DNA of 61,465 nucleotides from Terriglobia bacterium (lineage in GTDB: Bacteria; Acidobacteriota; Terriglobia; Terriglobales; Acidobacteriaceae): assembly GCA_020073105.1 (NCBI GenBank), contig JAIQFW010000003.1, positions 1-61,465 of the forward strand. Direction: 5' to 3'. The notes beneath the pieces were generated by a model. It made no database searches. It was not told the origin of the DNA and worked only from the letters and a program-made list of their open reading frames with translations. Shown here one piece after another: positions 16,629 through 25,186 of this stretch (its first letter is position 1; each line of letters starts with the position of its first letter). The translations under genes and the position numbers were made by a program.

Positions 16629-17217
16629 CCCTCACCAGTTCTTGTCGGGTTTTGCCGCCACCTTCCAGCACGCGTACGGGCCTCGCGGCGATTTGAACGG
16701 GGTCAAGGCGGACGATGGCATCGTTGCTCACCTGGATCTGGAAACGGAACCAGTCGGTCCGGAACATGCGTCCCGAAGCATAGAAGGTGATGGAGGCCGC
16801 AATCTGGCCATCGTAATCGTCGCCGGTGCAGGCCAGGAGCCGTTTCCCCAACTCTTCGGCCCAAGTACTGCCCCCGACCAGCGGTTCGTTCATGAAGTAG
16901 CGCAGAGAAGGCACTGCCATCGACAGCTTGCGCAACTGTACCATCTGGAGCAGCACGGAGATCTTCGCCAGGTTAGTAACGACAATTCTCGCCTCGCGGG
17001 AGGAGACCTTTTCCAGCTTGATATGCAGTTCAGGGGTCCATTGGCGCTCGAACTCCTCGCGGGCCAGGGCCAGGCTCTTGTCGCTGGATTCGGCATAGCG
17101 CAGCGTCGCGCGGGCCAGAACCAGACTGAGAATGGTGGTCACCACGGTCGCGATCAGTGGGACATAGGCGGTTATCACGGTGAACGGGAGACTGAGCTGG
17201 CTGAACCATTGATGCAT
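16579..17217 (-). CDS. Single-pass membrane protein of unknown function
   Basis: A 212-residue protein with one N-terminal membrane helix (residues about 14-36, VITAYVPLIATVVTTILSLV) followed by a short amphipathic or coiled segment (YAESSDKSLALAREEFERQW) and a beta-rich soluble domain. I recognise no named family; similar N-anchored layouts are common in uncharacterised bacterial proteins. AAGGAGG nine bases upstream supports the ATG at 17217. Its end overlaps the GAF-like frame, implying a two-gene operon. It is divergent from the STAS gene, across a region rich in hairpins. Confidence 0.7.
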   Translation of the reverse strand: MHQWFSQLSLPFTVITAYVPLIATVVTTILSLVLARATLRYAESSDKSLALAREEFERQWTPELHIKLEKVSSREARIVVTNLAKISVLLQMVQLRKLSMAVPSLRYFMNEPLVGGSTWAEELGKRLLACTGDDYDGQIAASITFYASGRMFRTDWFRFQIQVSNDAIVRLDPVQIAARPVRVLEGGGKTRQELVRDVVGVTADSDGQSASE

Positions 17218-17301
17218 CGCAGTGGCCCTCCTTGTAGGCCAGACCGTGGAGGCTTGGGTTGGACTAGTCTAGCGAGGCCGGTAGGAGCCGCACAGTGGCC
17301 T

Positions 17302-17354
17302 AAGGTCTAGGCCGGGCGGCCAGGACCTTTGGTAACCAAGCGCTCCGGCGCTTG
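17302..17354. repeat. Two adjacent hairpins in a divergent intergenic region
   Basis: First: AAGGTC (17302-17307) with GACCTT (17324-17329), containing an inner GGCC/GGCC stem. Second: CAAGCGC (17337-17343), TCCG loop, GCGCTTG (17348-17354). They lie between the membrane protein (minus) and the STAS gene (plus) and may act in the STAS leader RNA. Confidence 0.5.
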
Positions 17355-17499
17355 AACATATTAAGCGGCTGCAAGGCGGCAGGTGTCAGATCGAGGAAGG
17401 TAGCACGCGAAGGCTTTGACTTCGGCCGGGGAGCGCCCTAACATACCACAGAGTTGGCATTCAAGCGCCCAGCCATGAACCCTGCCCAGGAGGCTGCTC

Positions 17500-17859
17500 G
17501 TGAGTATGAAAATCAGCACCCGTGAGGTGGAAGGTGTCATCATCGTCGACATCAGCGGCCAAATAACCCTGGGCGATGAGACGGGCAGATTACGCAGCGC
17601 GGTCGGCGACCTCGTAAACCAGGGGAAGAAAAAGATCGTGCTCAATCTGGGCGATGTCAGCTATATCGACAGCTCAGGAGTTGGCGAGTTGGTCGGAAGC
17701 TACACCACCGTCCGCAACCAGGGTGGTGAACTGAAACTGCTGAACCTCAACAAGAAAGTCCACGACCTGCTTCAGATCACGAAGCTCTACACCATTTTTG
17801 ATATCAAGGACAACGAATTCACCGCGGTCAAGTCCTTCGACTGGTTTTTCGCGAAGTGA
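17500..17859 (+). CDS. STAS-domain anti-sigma factor antagonist
   Basis: A 119-residue single-domain STAS protein of the SpoIIAA/RsbV family. Such proteins bind and release an anti-sigma kinase in a phosphorylation-dependent partner switch. The phospho-acceptor region is intact: VSYIDSSGVGELVG, with Ser58/Ser59 at the position of SpoIIAA Ser58. The fold is complete from VEGVIIVDISGQITLGDE to ELKLLNLNKKVHDLLQITKL. The start may be GTG 17500 or ATG 17506; AGGAGG precedes both. No anti-sigma kinase or sigma factor gene lies in the window, so the partners must be elsewhere. The nearby GAF protein could be part of the same signalling pathway, but that is guesswork. Confidence 0.9.
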   Translation: MSMKISTREVEGVIIVDISGQITLGDETGRLRSAVGDLVNQGKKKIVLNLGDVSYIDSSGVGELVGSYTTVRNQGGELKLLNLNKKVHDLLQITKLYTIFDIKDNEFTAVKSFDWFFAK

Positions 17860-18082
17860 GAACTCATACAAGCGTGGACGCTGGATATACCGGCCTGCGC
17901 AGATTCCTGGGACTCCCAACCCGTGGGGCAACTCACTCCAACGATTACTAGTGAACTCCAAGCGTACGGGGAGTTGGATTGCTCACAGTCGGGAAGGGAG
18001 AAAAGAGCGCCGGATAAGAGGCGGGGAGGGCTATGGGGGGATATTCACAGTGAGATCAGATCAGGGGAATTTCTGACAACTC

Positions 18083-18814
18083 TTACGCGATGCGCTTTCC
18101 AGGTAGCGCTTGCCGAACTCGGAACCGCATGGCCACCATGCACGCCAATCCTGCGAACAGCAGATAGAGTAAGGCTGCTCCGCCCTCAGGGGTTTGGATC
18201 ACGAAAAACTCCTGCGCCGGGCAATTGCCCACGACACAACTCACGCCAGGTTTTTGCAGCGGGGTATAGATCAGAAAATTGGCGAATTGGCCCTTCGAGA
18301 ACTGTTGCGACTGTGCGGTAGATATCAGACTAGAGATCGCGGTCCACTCGCTGGCCGTGACCACGCTCTTTACAGCGTCGGGACTAAAGATTGCCCAGAT
18401 TGCAAAGGAATATAAGCCTTGCTGAGACGACGGAAGGGACATCATCGTGACGGCAAGCCACGCGGCTTCATTGTAAAGCTGAGTCACGTAATCCATCGTC
18501 TTGCCTTGACCCAGAAGCTGCGCTCCCCAAAGCGTGTGGCTCAGATCGGCAAAGGTATTTACGGTCGCAGTCCAACTGTGGCCCACATAGCTGTCGTCCT
18601 TAAAGTCGTCACAGATGACCTGCTGGTTGTATTGCGTGACGCCGCCACTTGTGATGTTGGCAGTGTAAGGACCGACGTAGACGCCGTCCATGACGTTGTT
18701 ACCCGCGCTGGTCAAGGTCAGCGTTGCCGAAGTGTCTGCGAAAGCGGAGGGAGCCAGACAAAGAATCAGCGCCGCAGCCACCCTGAACAACGTCTTTTTG
18801 ATCACAACCGTCAT
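18083..18814 (-). CDS. Exported protein with PEP-CTERM-like sorting signal
   Basis: A 243-residue secreted protein. It has a signal peptide (residues 1-26, ending APSAFA) and a C-terminal tripartite sorting region: TPEGG (residues 208-212), a hydrophobic stretch (ALLYLLFAGLACMVAM, 214-229) and a basic tail (RFRVRQALPGKR). This is the layout recognised by exosortase, which cleaves and anchors such proteins in bacteria that make exopolysaccharide. The body (ICDDFKDDSYVGHSW, QGLYSFAIWAIFS) resembles other acidobacterial PEP-CTERM proteins of unknown function. No exosortase gene is in the window. A good sigma-70 promoter lies upstream (18871-18898). Confidence 0.82.
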   Translation of the reverse strand: MTVVIKKTLFRVAAALILCLAPSAFADTSATLTLTSAGNNVMDGVYVGPYTANITSGGVTQYNQQVICDDFKDDSYVGHSWTATVNTFADLSHTLWGAQLLGQGKTMDYVTQLYNEAAWLAVTMMSLPSSQQGLYSFAIWAIFSPDAVKSVVTASEWTAISSLISTAQSQQFSKGQFANFLIYTPLQKPGVSCVVGNCPAQEFFVIQTPEGGAALLYLLFAGLACMVAMRFRVRQALPGKRIA

Positions 18815-18870
18815 TTTTTCACTGCCTCACTCGCGTAGAGTAAGGGGGAGATACACCTACAACACAATCT

Positions 18871-18898
18871 ACTTTAGCGCAAAGACTTAGAGTGTCAA
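18871..18898 (-). promoter_or_regulatory. Sigma-70-type promoter of the PEP-CTERM gene
   Basis: On the minus strand a perfect TTGACA (18893-18898) is followed after 16 bases by TAAAGT (18871-18876), four of six matches to the -10 consensus. It sits about 57 bases upstream of the start codon at 18814. Confidence 0.5.
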
Positions 18899-18911
18899 GG
18901 CTGATAATTCT

Positions 18912-18938
18912 TGCAACACCCATGCAGCGCCCTGCAAC
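18912..18938. promoter_or_regulatory. TGCAAC direct repeat with 21-bp period
   Basis: TGCAAC occurs at 18912-18917 and 18933-18938, two helical turns apart, just upstream of the PEP-CTERM gene promoter. That spacing suits binding of an activator dimer to one face of the DNA. Inference only. Confidence 0.25.
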
Positions 18939-19327
18939 TATTACATAAGTCATTAATTATCAATATCATCGGAGCATAAAACGCACTCCGGCAACCAAAA
19001 AACTGAGACAGAAAAAGCAGGTGCGGAGGGATTTCCACAGGCGCCTCTACGTCTTCCCCTTGACCACGGGCCACGCTAGCCGACCGCCTGCCCGGCGCCG
19101 TAAGCGACTTCCTTCAATTTCACGCGCGAGTCGCACCTGCGCACACTATGAGCACGCAGAAGTTCCGTGGGCGTCCGCACAAAGGCGAGCCGAGTCCGCG
19201 TCAGCTGGTACCGTCCCATCAGAATCTTGGAACACAACAGGGCCAGGGTAACTTTCGCCGGGAACCCAAAATGCGGTAGGTTTAGTGAAACACCCGAAGC
19301 CATTCATACCCGGGAGGAGCGGTGCTC

Positions 19328-21628
19328 ATGAGGTTATCTTCTAGTCCTTACAAGCTTCTGAGCGTGACCTTGTTGCTTGCGATTCTCCCGGCATGCTCCC
19401 GCGATCCCAACGTACGCAAGCAGAAATTCTTCCAAAGTGGCCAACGTTACTTCGAAAAGGGCCAGTACCACGAGGCCGCGCTCCAGTTTGGCAACGCCCT
19501 GCGTATCGACCCTAGCTATGCGGACGCGCATTATCAACTGGCACAGAGTTGCCTGAAAAGTCAGCAATGGTCCTGCGCCTTCCAGGAGTTTTCACAAACG
19601 ATCGAGTTGCAGCCAGAGAATTCGCAAGCCAGGATCGAGTTGGCCAACTTGTTGATCATGGGCCGCAATTTTCCGCAAGCGCGGGAGCAAACTGACCTCC
19701 TGTTGAAGCAATGGCCAAATGATCCGGGAGTCCACGTTGTTGTTTCGAACCTGCTGGGCAACGAAGGGAATTTTGCTGGCGCACTTACTGAGATGCAAAA
19801 AGCGATCGCTCTCGACCCGAATCGTTGGGAATCGTTCGTAAGTCTGGGCTTGTTGCAGGTCAAGAACAACCAGGCGGACGCGGCCGAGACCAGTTTCAAG
19901 AGCGCCGTGGCCGTGAATCCCAAAGGGATGGCCCCGCGGTTGATGCTGGCCAGCTATTACCAGTCGCGAGGCCAATTCGGTAACGCGGAACAACAGTTTC
20001 GGGAAGCGATTGCCAATGATCCGAAGAGTTCCGAACCGCGCGGTGCCTTAGCCCGGCTTTACCTGGCGGAAGGCAAGAAGCCGGAGGCGGAAGAATTTCT
20101 GCGGCAGGCCAAGCGCGATTTTCCGGACGACTCCGTAGGCTATCGCATGCTCGGTGACTTCTACCTTGCTACCGGCGACCTGGACAAGGCTGTCGCCGAA
20201 TACGCATTCCTAAACCAGGAGCATCCCAAAGATCCGCAAGTAAAGAAGAACTACATTCAAGCTCTCATCATGAAGAGCCGTTTCGATGAGGCTCGAAAAC
20301 TGAATGATGAAATCTTAAAGGAGAGCCCACAGGACAACGATGCTCTGGTTTACCGTGGCCAGATCCAGATCGGAGTTGGGAACCTCAGCGACGCCAGTTC
20401 AACCCTCCAAGCGGTTGTGAAGAACGATCCTGACAACGGCCTGGGGCATTATTACTTGGGTATTGCTCTGGACAGGTCGGGTAGTCCAGAGCAGGCAGAG
20501 AGTGAGTGGCGGGAAGCGGCACGTCTCCGACCCGAACTGGCCGAGGTCCAACGCGCGCTGGCCGGAGTTGCCGTGCGTAAACGTGATATGGGAGCTCTGG
20601 AACAGGCCGCCACCCAGATGATTACTCTGCAGCCCGCGTCACCCGACGGTTACGCTCTGCGAATCATCTCCTACATCAATCGAAAGCAGTTCGACAACGC
20701 CGAAAAGGACATTCGCCATGTCATCGAGGTGGCTCCCCAAAGTCCGGTGGGATACGTGCAACTGGGAAGCCTGAGGTTCGTCCAAAAACAGTACAGCGAA
20801 GCCGGGAAGGCTTATCAACAAGCGCTGGAGCGTGATGTCAACTCCGTGGACGCCCTGCGTGGGCTCATGAACACTTATCTGGCCCAGAACCAGGTCGACA
20901 AGGCCATTCTGGCGGCGAACGCTCAAATCGCCAAAGCGGCTGACAATAGCGGTTTCTACAATCTGCTTGGCACCGCTCTATTCAACAACAAGAAAGACCT
21001 GAACGCAGCGGAAGCAGCCTTCAAGAAGGCGGCTGGACTCAACAAGAATAATGTTGACGCATTGGTTAAGCTGGGCCAAGTACTCACCGCCAGCGGAAAG
21101 CTCGACGAAGCCATTGCCTCCTACCAGCAGTCCATTAGGGATAACCCTCGCCAGGCAACTTTTTTCGTCCTCCTGGGACAGGTGTATGAATCCCGGCAGG
21201 ATTGGAACAATGCACGGAGTGCGTATCAGCAGGCGCTCGAGATCCAACCCAGCGACCCGCTGGCGTCGAACAATCTTGCTTATGCGCTACTGCGCACCGG
21301 CGGCAACGTAGACGTCGCTCTCTCCCTAGCGCAGACCGCGCGCCGCGGCATGCCGGACTCTCCCAACGCAGCCGACACCCTGGGTTGGGTCTACTACCAG
21401 AAGGGGGCTTACCAGCTGGCCATTGGCCAGTTCCAGGAGGCGCTCAAGCTGGGAGAAAAGAGTCGAGCACCGGAAAACCCCAATGTCCACTATCACTTGG
21501 GGCTGGCCTATGAGAAGACCAACCAGCCCGCGCTGGCCCGTCGGCACCTGGAACGCGCGCTGAAAATTAGTCCCAACTACAGCGATGCCGCCGATGTGAA
21601 GAAGCAACTGGCGCAGTTGAAATCCTAG
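19328..21628 (+). CDS. PrsT-like TPR lipoprotein
   Basis: A 766-residue lipoprotein built almost entirely of tetratricopeptide repeats (more than 15). The lipobox is LAILPAC with Cys23 lipidated. Repeats such as YFEKGQYHEAALQFGNALRI and LNAAEAAFKKAAGLNKNNVD continue to the end (HLERALKISPNYSDAADVKK). The length and layout match the PrsT-type TPR lipoproteins found with exosortase/PEP-CTERM exopolysaccharide systems. They probably act as periplasmic scaffolds in assembly of the surface polymer. GGGAGGAG at 19312-19319 favours ATG 19328 over GTG 19322. It is divergent from the PEP-CTERM-like gene, which fits the proposed link. Confidence 0.84.
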   Translation: MRLSSSPYKLLSVTLLLAILPACSRDPNVRKQKFFQSGQRYFEKGQYHEAALQFGNALRIDPSYADAHYQLAQSCLKSQQWSCAFQEFSQTIELQPENSQARIELANLLIMGRNFPQAREQTDLLLKQWPNDPGVHVVVSNLLGNEGNFAGALTEMQKAIALDPNRWESFVSLGLLQVKNNQADAAETSFKSAVAVNPKGMAPRLMLASYYQSRGQFGNAEQQFREAIANDPKSSEPRGALARLYLAEGKKPEAEEFLRQAKRDFPDDSVGYRMLGDFYLATGDLDKAVAEYAFLNQEHPKDPQVKKNYIQALIMKSRFDEARKLNDEILKESPQDNDALVYRGQIQIGVGNLSDASSTLQAVVKNDPDNGLGHYYLGIALDRSGSPEQAESEWREAARLRPELAEVQRALAGVAVRKRDMGALEQAATQMITLQPASPDGYALRIISYINRKQFDNAEKDIRHVIEVAPQSPVGYVQLGSLRFVQKQYSEAGKAYQQALERDVNSVDALRGLMNTYLAQNQVDKAILAANAQIAKAADNSGFYNLLGTALFNNKKDLNAAEAAFKKAAGLNKNNVDALVKLGQVLTASGKLDEAIASYQQSIRDNPRQATFFVLLGQVYESRQDWNNARSAYQQALEIQPSDPLASNNLAYALLRTGGNVDVALSLAQTARRGMPDSPNAADTLGWVYYQKGAYQLAIGQFQEALKLGEKSRAPENPNVHYHLGLAYEKTNQPALARRHLERALKISPNYSDAADVKKQLAQLKS

Positions 21629-21807
21629 GCTGAATGGGAGTGGGAAGACCCTACCCGGAAGGTCGTGGACTCGTGGTTTGACGCTTGTGGTACGGAGCCC
21701 TTCCAGATCGAGCGGGTTTGTGGTTCAATACCTCATCCGGTTCGATTGGCCGATCACGACCGAGTTACAATATCTAGAGAGCACTGACGATCTCACGGAG
21801 GTGCAAC

Positions 21808-21975
21808 ATGACTGATTCTCTGCGCAGGTTATGGCGGGATGAAGATGGGCAAGACATCGCCGAGTACGCGGTACTGCTGGCGGTCATTCTGGTTCTTGTG
21901 GTCGGCACAGTCCGGTTGATCGGATCAAACTCCAACAACGTATTCTCCGCCACGGCGAGCGCGATCGGGCAGTAG
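21808..21975 (+). CDS. Flp/Fap-type pilin, 55 aa
   Basis: A short frame of 55 codons, ATG 21808 to TAG 21973-21975. The product has the Flp pilin pattern: a charged leader (MTDSLRRLWRDEDG), then QDIAEYAVLLAVILVLVVGT. Cleavage by a TadV-type prepilin peptidase after Gly14 would place Glu19 at position +5 and Tyr at +6, as in known Flp pilins. The hydrophobic core and a short polar tail follow. GGAGG precedes the ATG. No tad/cpa export genes (TadA, B, C, RcpA) lie in the window, so it is an orphan here; the assembly genes are probably elsewhere. Confidence 0.83.
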   Translation: MTDSLRRLWRDEDGQDIAEYAVLLAVILVLVVGTVRLIGSNSNNVFSATASAIGQ

Positions 21976-22063
21976 GCGCTGTGCGCGACGGCACCGAATA
22001 TCCCAGATTGGCAAGACTACAGGACTGCGCGCGTCTCTAACCTCCCTTTAGCGAGGAGGAGGC

Positions 22064-22399
22064 GTGGACCCGCAGTTGGTATGCTACTCATGGATGACGG
22101 GTATCTCGGAAGTTGCTCAGATCGTCTTTGTCCGTAAGCGCCTCGTTGAAATCCAATACCTGCGCACCACCATCAGCGAAGAACAGCAACAAGAGTTCGG
22201 CCGTCTGGTCGAAAACACCATCCGCCGCATCGAGTCCGCGGAGTTCTTGCCTCACAGCGGCATTCGCTTCCCCCAGAACCCCTGCAGTACCTGCCCATAT
22301 GTCGGGCTCTGTCTTGGGAAACAGAAAATGGTTGAAGCTGCGCTGCTGCGGCGACCGGGAGCGGAGAACCTTGGTTGGATTGACGAGCTTGCTTACTAG
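22064..22399 (+). pseudogene. C-terminal stump of a PD-(D/E)XK nuclease (Cas4/RecB type)
   Basis: A 111-residue frame. It begins near the post-catalytic QxxxY region (DPQLVCYSWM) and ends with the cysteine cluster NPCSTCPYVGLCLGKQK of Cas4/RecB-like nucleases that bind an Fe-S cluster. The catalytic D and ExK residues that should lie upstream are absent, so it is a truncated remnant of a roughly 250-residue protein. It nevertheless has an AGGAGGAGG just before the GTG at 22064, so a short protein may still be made. It is immediately upstream of a frameshifted conserved gene and an HNH gene, together forming a decaying module. Confidence 0.6.
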
Positions 22400-22409
22400 A
22401 GAACGCCCC

Positions 22410-23107
22410 ATGCTGCCCAAGTTGGATCGCCGACGAGCGCTGTTCGTGATCACCAAGATCGACGAAATCATCGCCTGGGAACAACGCAGGGAAACGGAGC
22501 GGGTACCCGATTTGTGGAATTGGGTCGATACCTCTGCGAAGTACGGGCCGGACAGTACTGGAGGGTCGAAAAGCTGGCGTCGTTCGACGATTTCCTGGAA
22601 CGGCGGTTCCCGGAGTCGAGAAGGAAGGCGTACTACCTGATGCCCATCCACGAGCACCTGCCGCCTCAGGCGAGGCGGGAGCTCAGGGAAGTGGGATGGA
22701 CCAAAGGGCTAGAGTTGGCCAAGGTGGCCAAGAGGGACAGGCAGCACTTCGATTGTGCAACCTGGTTGCACAAAGCTGGCGAGCTGCCTAAGGAGAGGTT
22801 CAAGCAGGAGGTCGAAAGGGAACTAACCGGGAAGGAGACCGAACCTTCGGAGATCGTCTACTTCAAGCTCTACAAGAGCCAGATCCCGGTCGTGGAGCAG
22901 GCAATTGAGACCGCAGCTCTGATGCTCGGTACGGACAAATCCCGCGGCTACTGCTTAGAGATGATCTGTGCGGATTTCCTGGCCGGAGCGAGCCTCGAGA
23001 GCGGAAATTCTGAGGTGTTACTGCAGTCGGCCCTACGGTTCTTCAAGTTCCTTCCGGGTGAAGAACGCAGATCCTTCCTCGACTACGTCGCTGGGAAGGC
23101 GTCGTGA
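22410..23107 (+). pseudogene. Frameshifted conserved acidobacterial protein, unknown function
   Basis: Two frames join into one protein of about 233 residues. The first frame starts at ATG 22410 (MLPKLDRRRALFVITKIDEI, then IAWEQRRETER). The second frame takes over near 22502 and continues (TRFVELGRYLCEVRAGQYWR, VEKLASFDDFLERRFPESRR) to the stop at 23107. A single missing base around 22502-22504 would restore a continuous product. The protein is helical with the segment AYYLMPIHEHLPPQARRELR and a conserved patch LYKSQIPVVEQAIETAALM and SRGYCLEMICADFLAG. I recall similar proteins in several Acidobacteriota next to small HNH genes, but no function is known. The second frame alone could begin at GTG 22514 and give 197 residues. 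A sequencing error is possible. Confidence 0.6.
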
Positions 23108-23337
23108 ACCAAAGTCAGTTGAAAGGTCGTCGCCTGCGCCTTGATACTGAGTTGTACGAACAACTTCGACAACATATCTTAAGCCGTGACGGCTGGAGGT
23201 GCCAAGCGTGCGGCACGATGTCCAACCTCGAAATTCACCACAAAGAATTTCGCAGCCGATGCGGCGACGACTCTGAGCAGAACTTAATTACTCTCTGCAC
23301 AGCGTGCCACGCCTCTCTCCACAGCAGAAACGGCTGA
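23104..23337 (+). CDS. Small HNH endonuclease
   Basis: A 77-residue HNH nuclease. All zinc and catalytic positions are visible: CQAC (Cys33, Cys36), IHH (His45, His46), Asn60 and CTACH (Cys65, Cys68, His69) plus His73. These proteins nick or cut DNA and often form part of mobile or defence modules. The GTG start overlaps the previous gene's stop by four bases (GTGA), which shows translational coupling with the frameshifted gene before it. It is complete and likely functional. The pairing with that gene is reported above as a recurring one, from memory. Confidence 0.86.
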   Translation: MNQSQLKGRRLRLDTELYEQLRQHILSRDGWRCQACGTMSNLEIHHKEFRSRCGDDSEQNLITLCTACHASLHSRNG

Positions 23338-23621
23338 ACCCTTCGATGGATGTCCCCATAAGGTGTCATGACTCTCTTTCACAAACTCCTTGACCAGTTT
23401 CCCATCGCGGACAGATCCCGGTGGCCTTTCGAAGCTGCGCCAGCACTATTTCGGTAAGACAACACTATTTATTGAACCGATTGAGAAGCCTATCTGGAAG
23501 ACCCGGAGACTTAGCTTGGTACCGCCACCCAAGAAGAATTTAGAAAGAAGAATTTGTTTCACCACCCCATGAGCCACAGGATTCAGCTAATGCACACGGA
23601 CGTTCCAGGAACAATGTGGTT

Positions 23622-24890
23622 TCAAGCTCGAGCCTCCCGCACAATCTTCTTGTTTAGCCGGCGCCAGCGAGGTATTTCACAGAGATAGCGAAGTCCCCCG
23701 GCTAAATGAAAATAAGTCCTGCGCATCATGAACCTGCGTCTTTGCCAGCCTGAGTCTCGCACTATCATCGGACTCTTCTTCATTGTGGCCGTAATCTCAG
23801 GCAGGGACGCCACGGGAAGCAACCGCTTCCGCAAAAGTTCTTTCTTGTCAGAGACATATTGTTGATGGAGAAACAGAACGAGTTTTGCGGTAGGGAACAG
23901 TCCGAGATCGCCAGGGTGATTTTTCCCGAAAGCCCAAGTTCTCGCGTAGTTCTCGATCCATACTCTAACCGGAGGCCGGATCTCCCGGCTCCACTCGGCA
24001 ACCATGGACGGCAACGGCACTGAGAAGAACCGCCCTGCCAATTCCGCGATTAGGGCCACCGCTTCGCGCAGCACGGGATCCTCTCCGATCCGATCCCGAA
24101 TACGTGTCCAAAGCAACACGTCGTCTGCGCGCCGGCTAAGGAAATATCCGATCTCGTAAAGCCAAGACATCCGAATCCAGCAAGTCAATATGTGGTGAAA
24201 AGCGTGTATCGCCTGTAGCACAAACACATCTTCTGTGGGCAACCCAGGAAAGATCAGACCTTGCCATGCCTGGGTCGTGATCCTACTGCGCGAGAACTGC
24301 GGCTCTGCGAGCGATACGCGATGTAGCTCTGGACTCCAGAGAGACAAATGCATCTCAATCGCGAGCGAACCTCTTACACCGCAGCCCGGAATGTGAAAAG
24401 GGGGGCCAAGAAACTTAAATTCCGTTTCGGTTGACGACTGCAGTGAGTATCCACTCTGCTCAATCATTGTCCGCGCGGCGGGCACCGATTCCCGGTCTAC
24501 GAGGTAGTCCAAATCCCCAAAAGAGCGCAGAAAGATATCCGGGCAGAACTGTGGAGCAAGAGAGAATCCTTTGACCACCGCGTAGCCAACACCACTTCGG
24601 TCGAACGCCTGGTTGATAATTCGGAATTGGCTAGCGAAGTACTCCGTTCTCTCTTGATTGGCGTGGAACTTCAGCTCGAGGTTGTCTAAGACCGCTCCCG
24701 GGAGCACATCCGTCGCGTCCGCGTTCTTAAGCTTCTGGAGGAAGTAAAGCGCGATGCCAGCATCAGACAACCAGGGAAGACACCCTTTCCATTCCCGTGA
24801 ACTGAACTTTCTAAGGGCGTCAATCTGTGTGGATGCCTCGCTCGAGAAACCCAGGAATTCCACGACGGCTCCAGGCAGGGTGCGTTTCAT
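23622..24890 (-). CDS. Nucleotidyltransferase-family protein of polysaccharide loci (NTP_transf_5 type)
   Basis: A 422-residue protein of the uncharacterised nucleotidyltransferase family (PF14907) often found in exopolysaccharide/exosortase loci. The typical pair is visible: VGYAVVKGFSLA (Lys107) and RSFGDLDYLVD with Asp126 and Asp128, the metal-binding DxD of the fold. An EMHLSLW segment follows (about residue 183), then a helical half ending in a basic tail. The substrate is unknown. The ATG at 24890 has no clear ribosome site. It lies at the left edge of the polysaccharide region, on the minus strand, with the aminotransferase upstream. Confidence 0.8.
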   Translation of the reverse strand: MKRTLPGAVVEFLGFSSEASTQIDALRKFSSREWKGCLPWLSDAGIALYFLQKLKNADATDVLPGAVLDNLELKFHANQERTEYFASQFRIINQAFDRSGVGYAVVKGFSLAPQFCPDIFLRSFGDLDYLVDRESVPAARTMIEQSGYSLQSSTETEFKFLGPPFHIPGCGVRGSLAIEMHLSLWSPELHRVSLAEPQFSRSRITTQAWQGLIFPGLPTEDVFVLQAIHAFHHILTCWIRMSWLYEIGYFLSRRADDVLLWTRIRDRIGEDPVLREAVALIAELAGRFFSVPLPSMVAEWSREIRPPVRVWIENYARTWAFGKNHPGDLGLFPTAKLVLFLHQQYVSDKKELLRKRLLPVASLPEITATMKKSPMIVRDSGWQRRRFMMRRTYFHLAGGLRYLCEIPRWRRLNKKIVREARA

Positions 24891-25186
24891 GGCATTCGAT
24901 GGGGGAATCGGTAATAGGCTCTAATCGGTCCGGAAGTTCAATCGCGTCCTATGCCGCCCTCATTAGCGCAGGATGATGGCAATGCCAGCTTCTACCATGG
25001 CTAGTCCCACCACATTCCCTCGATAGCAATGACCACTGTAAGAAAATGAGGAGATGCAGGTTGTCATGGACTGGTCAAGGCTCTGTCATGATCTCCCGTG
25101 CTCTCAAGCAAGAGTACCTTCCGCAAGAGCGACAGATACTGATCACAGTTGTTCCGACACCGTCTGTTTCTAGCAGAAAATTCCAA

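Larger units (their letters stand above)
18815..19327. other. Intergenic region between divergent genes
   Basis: About 510 bases separate the PEP-CTERM-like gene and the PrsT-like lipoprotein gene. It holds the promoter at 18871-18898 and a TGCAAC direct repeat with 21-bp period, followed by an AT-rich tract (18938-18970). No gene is visible. Confidence 0.5.
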
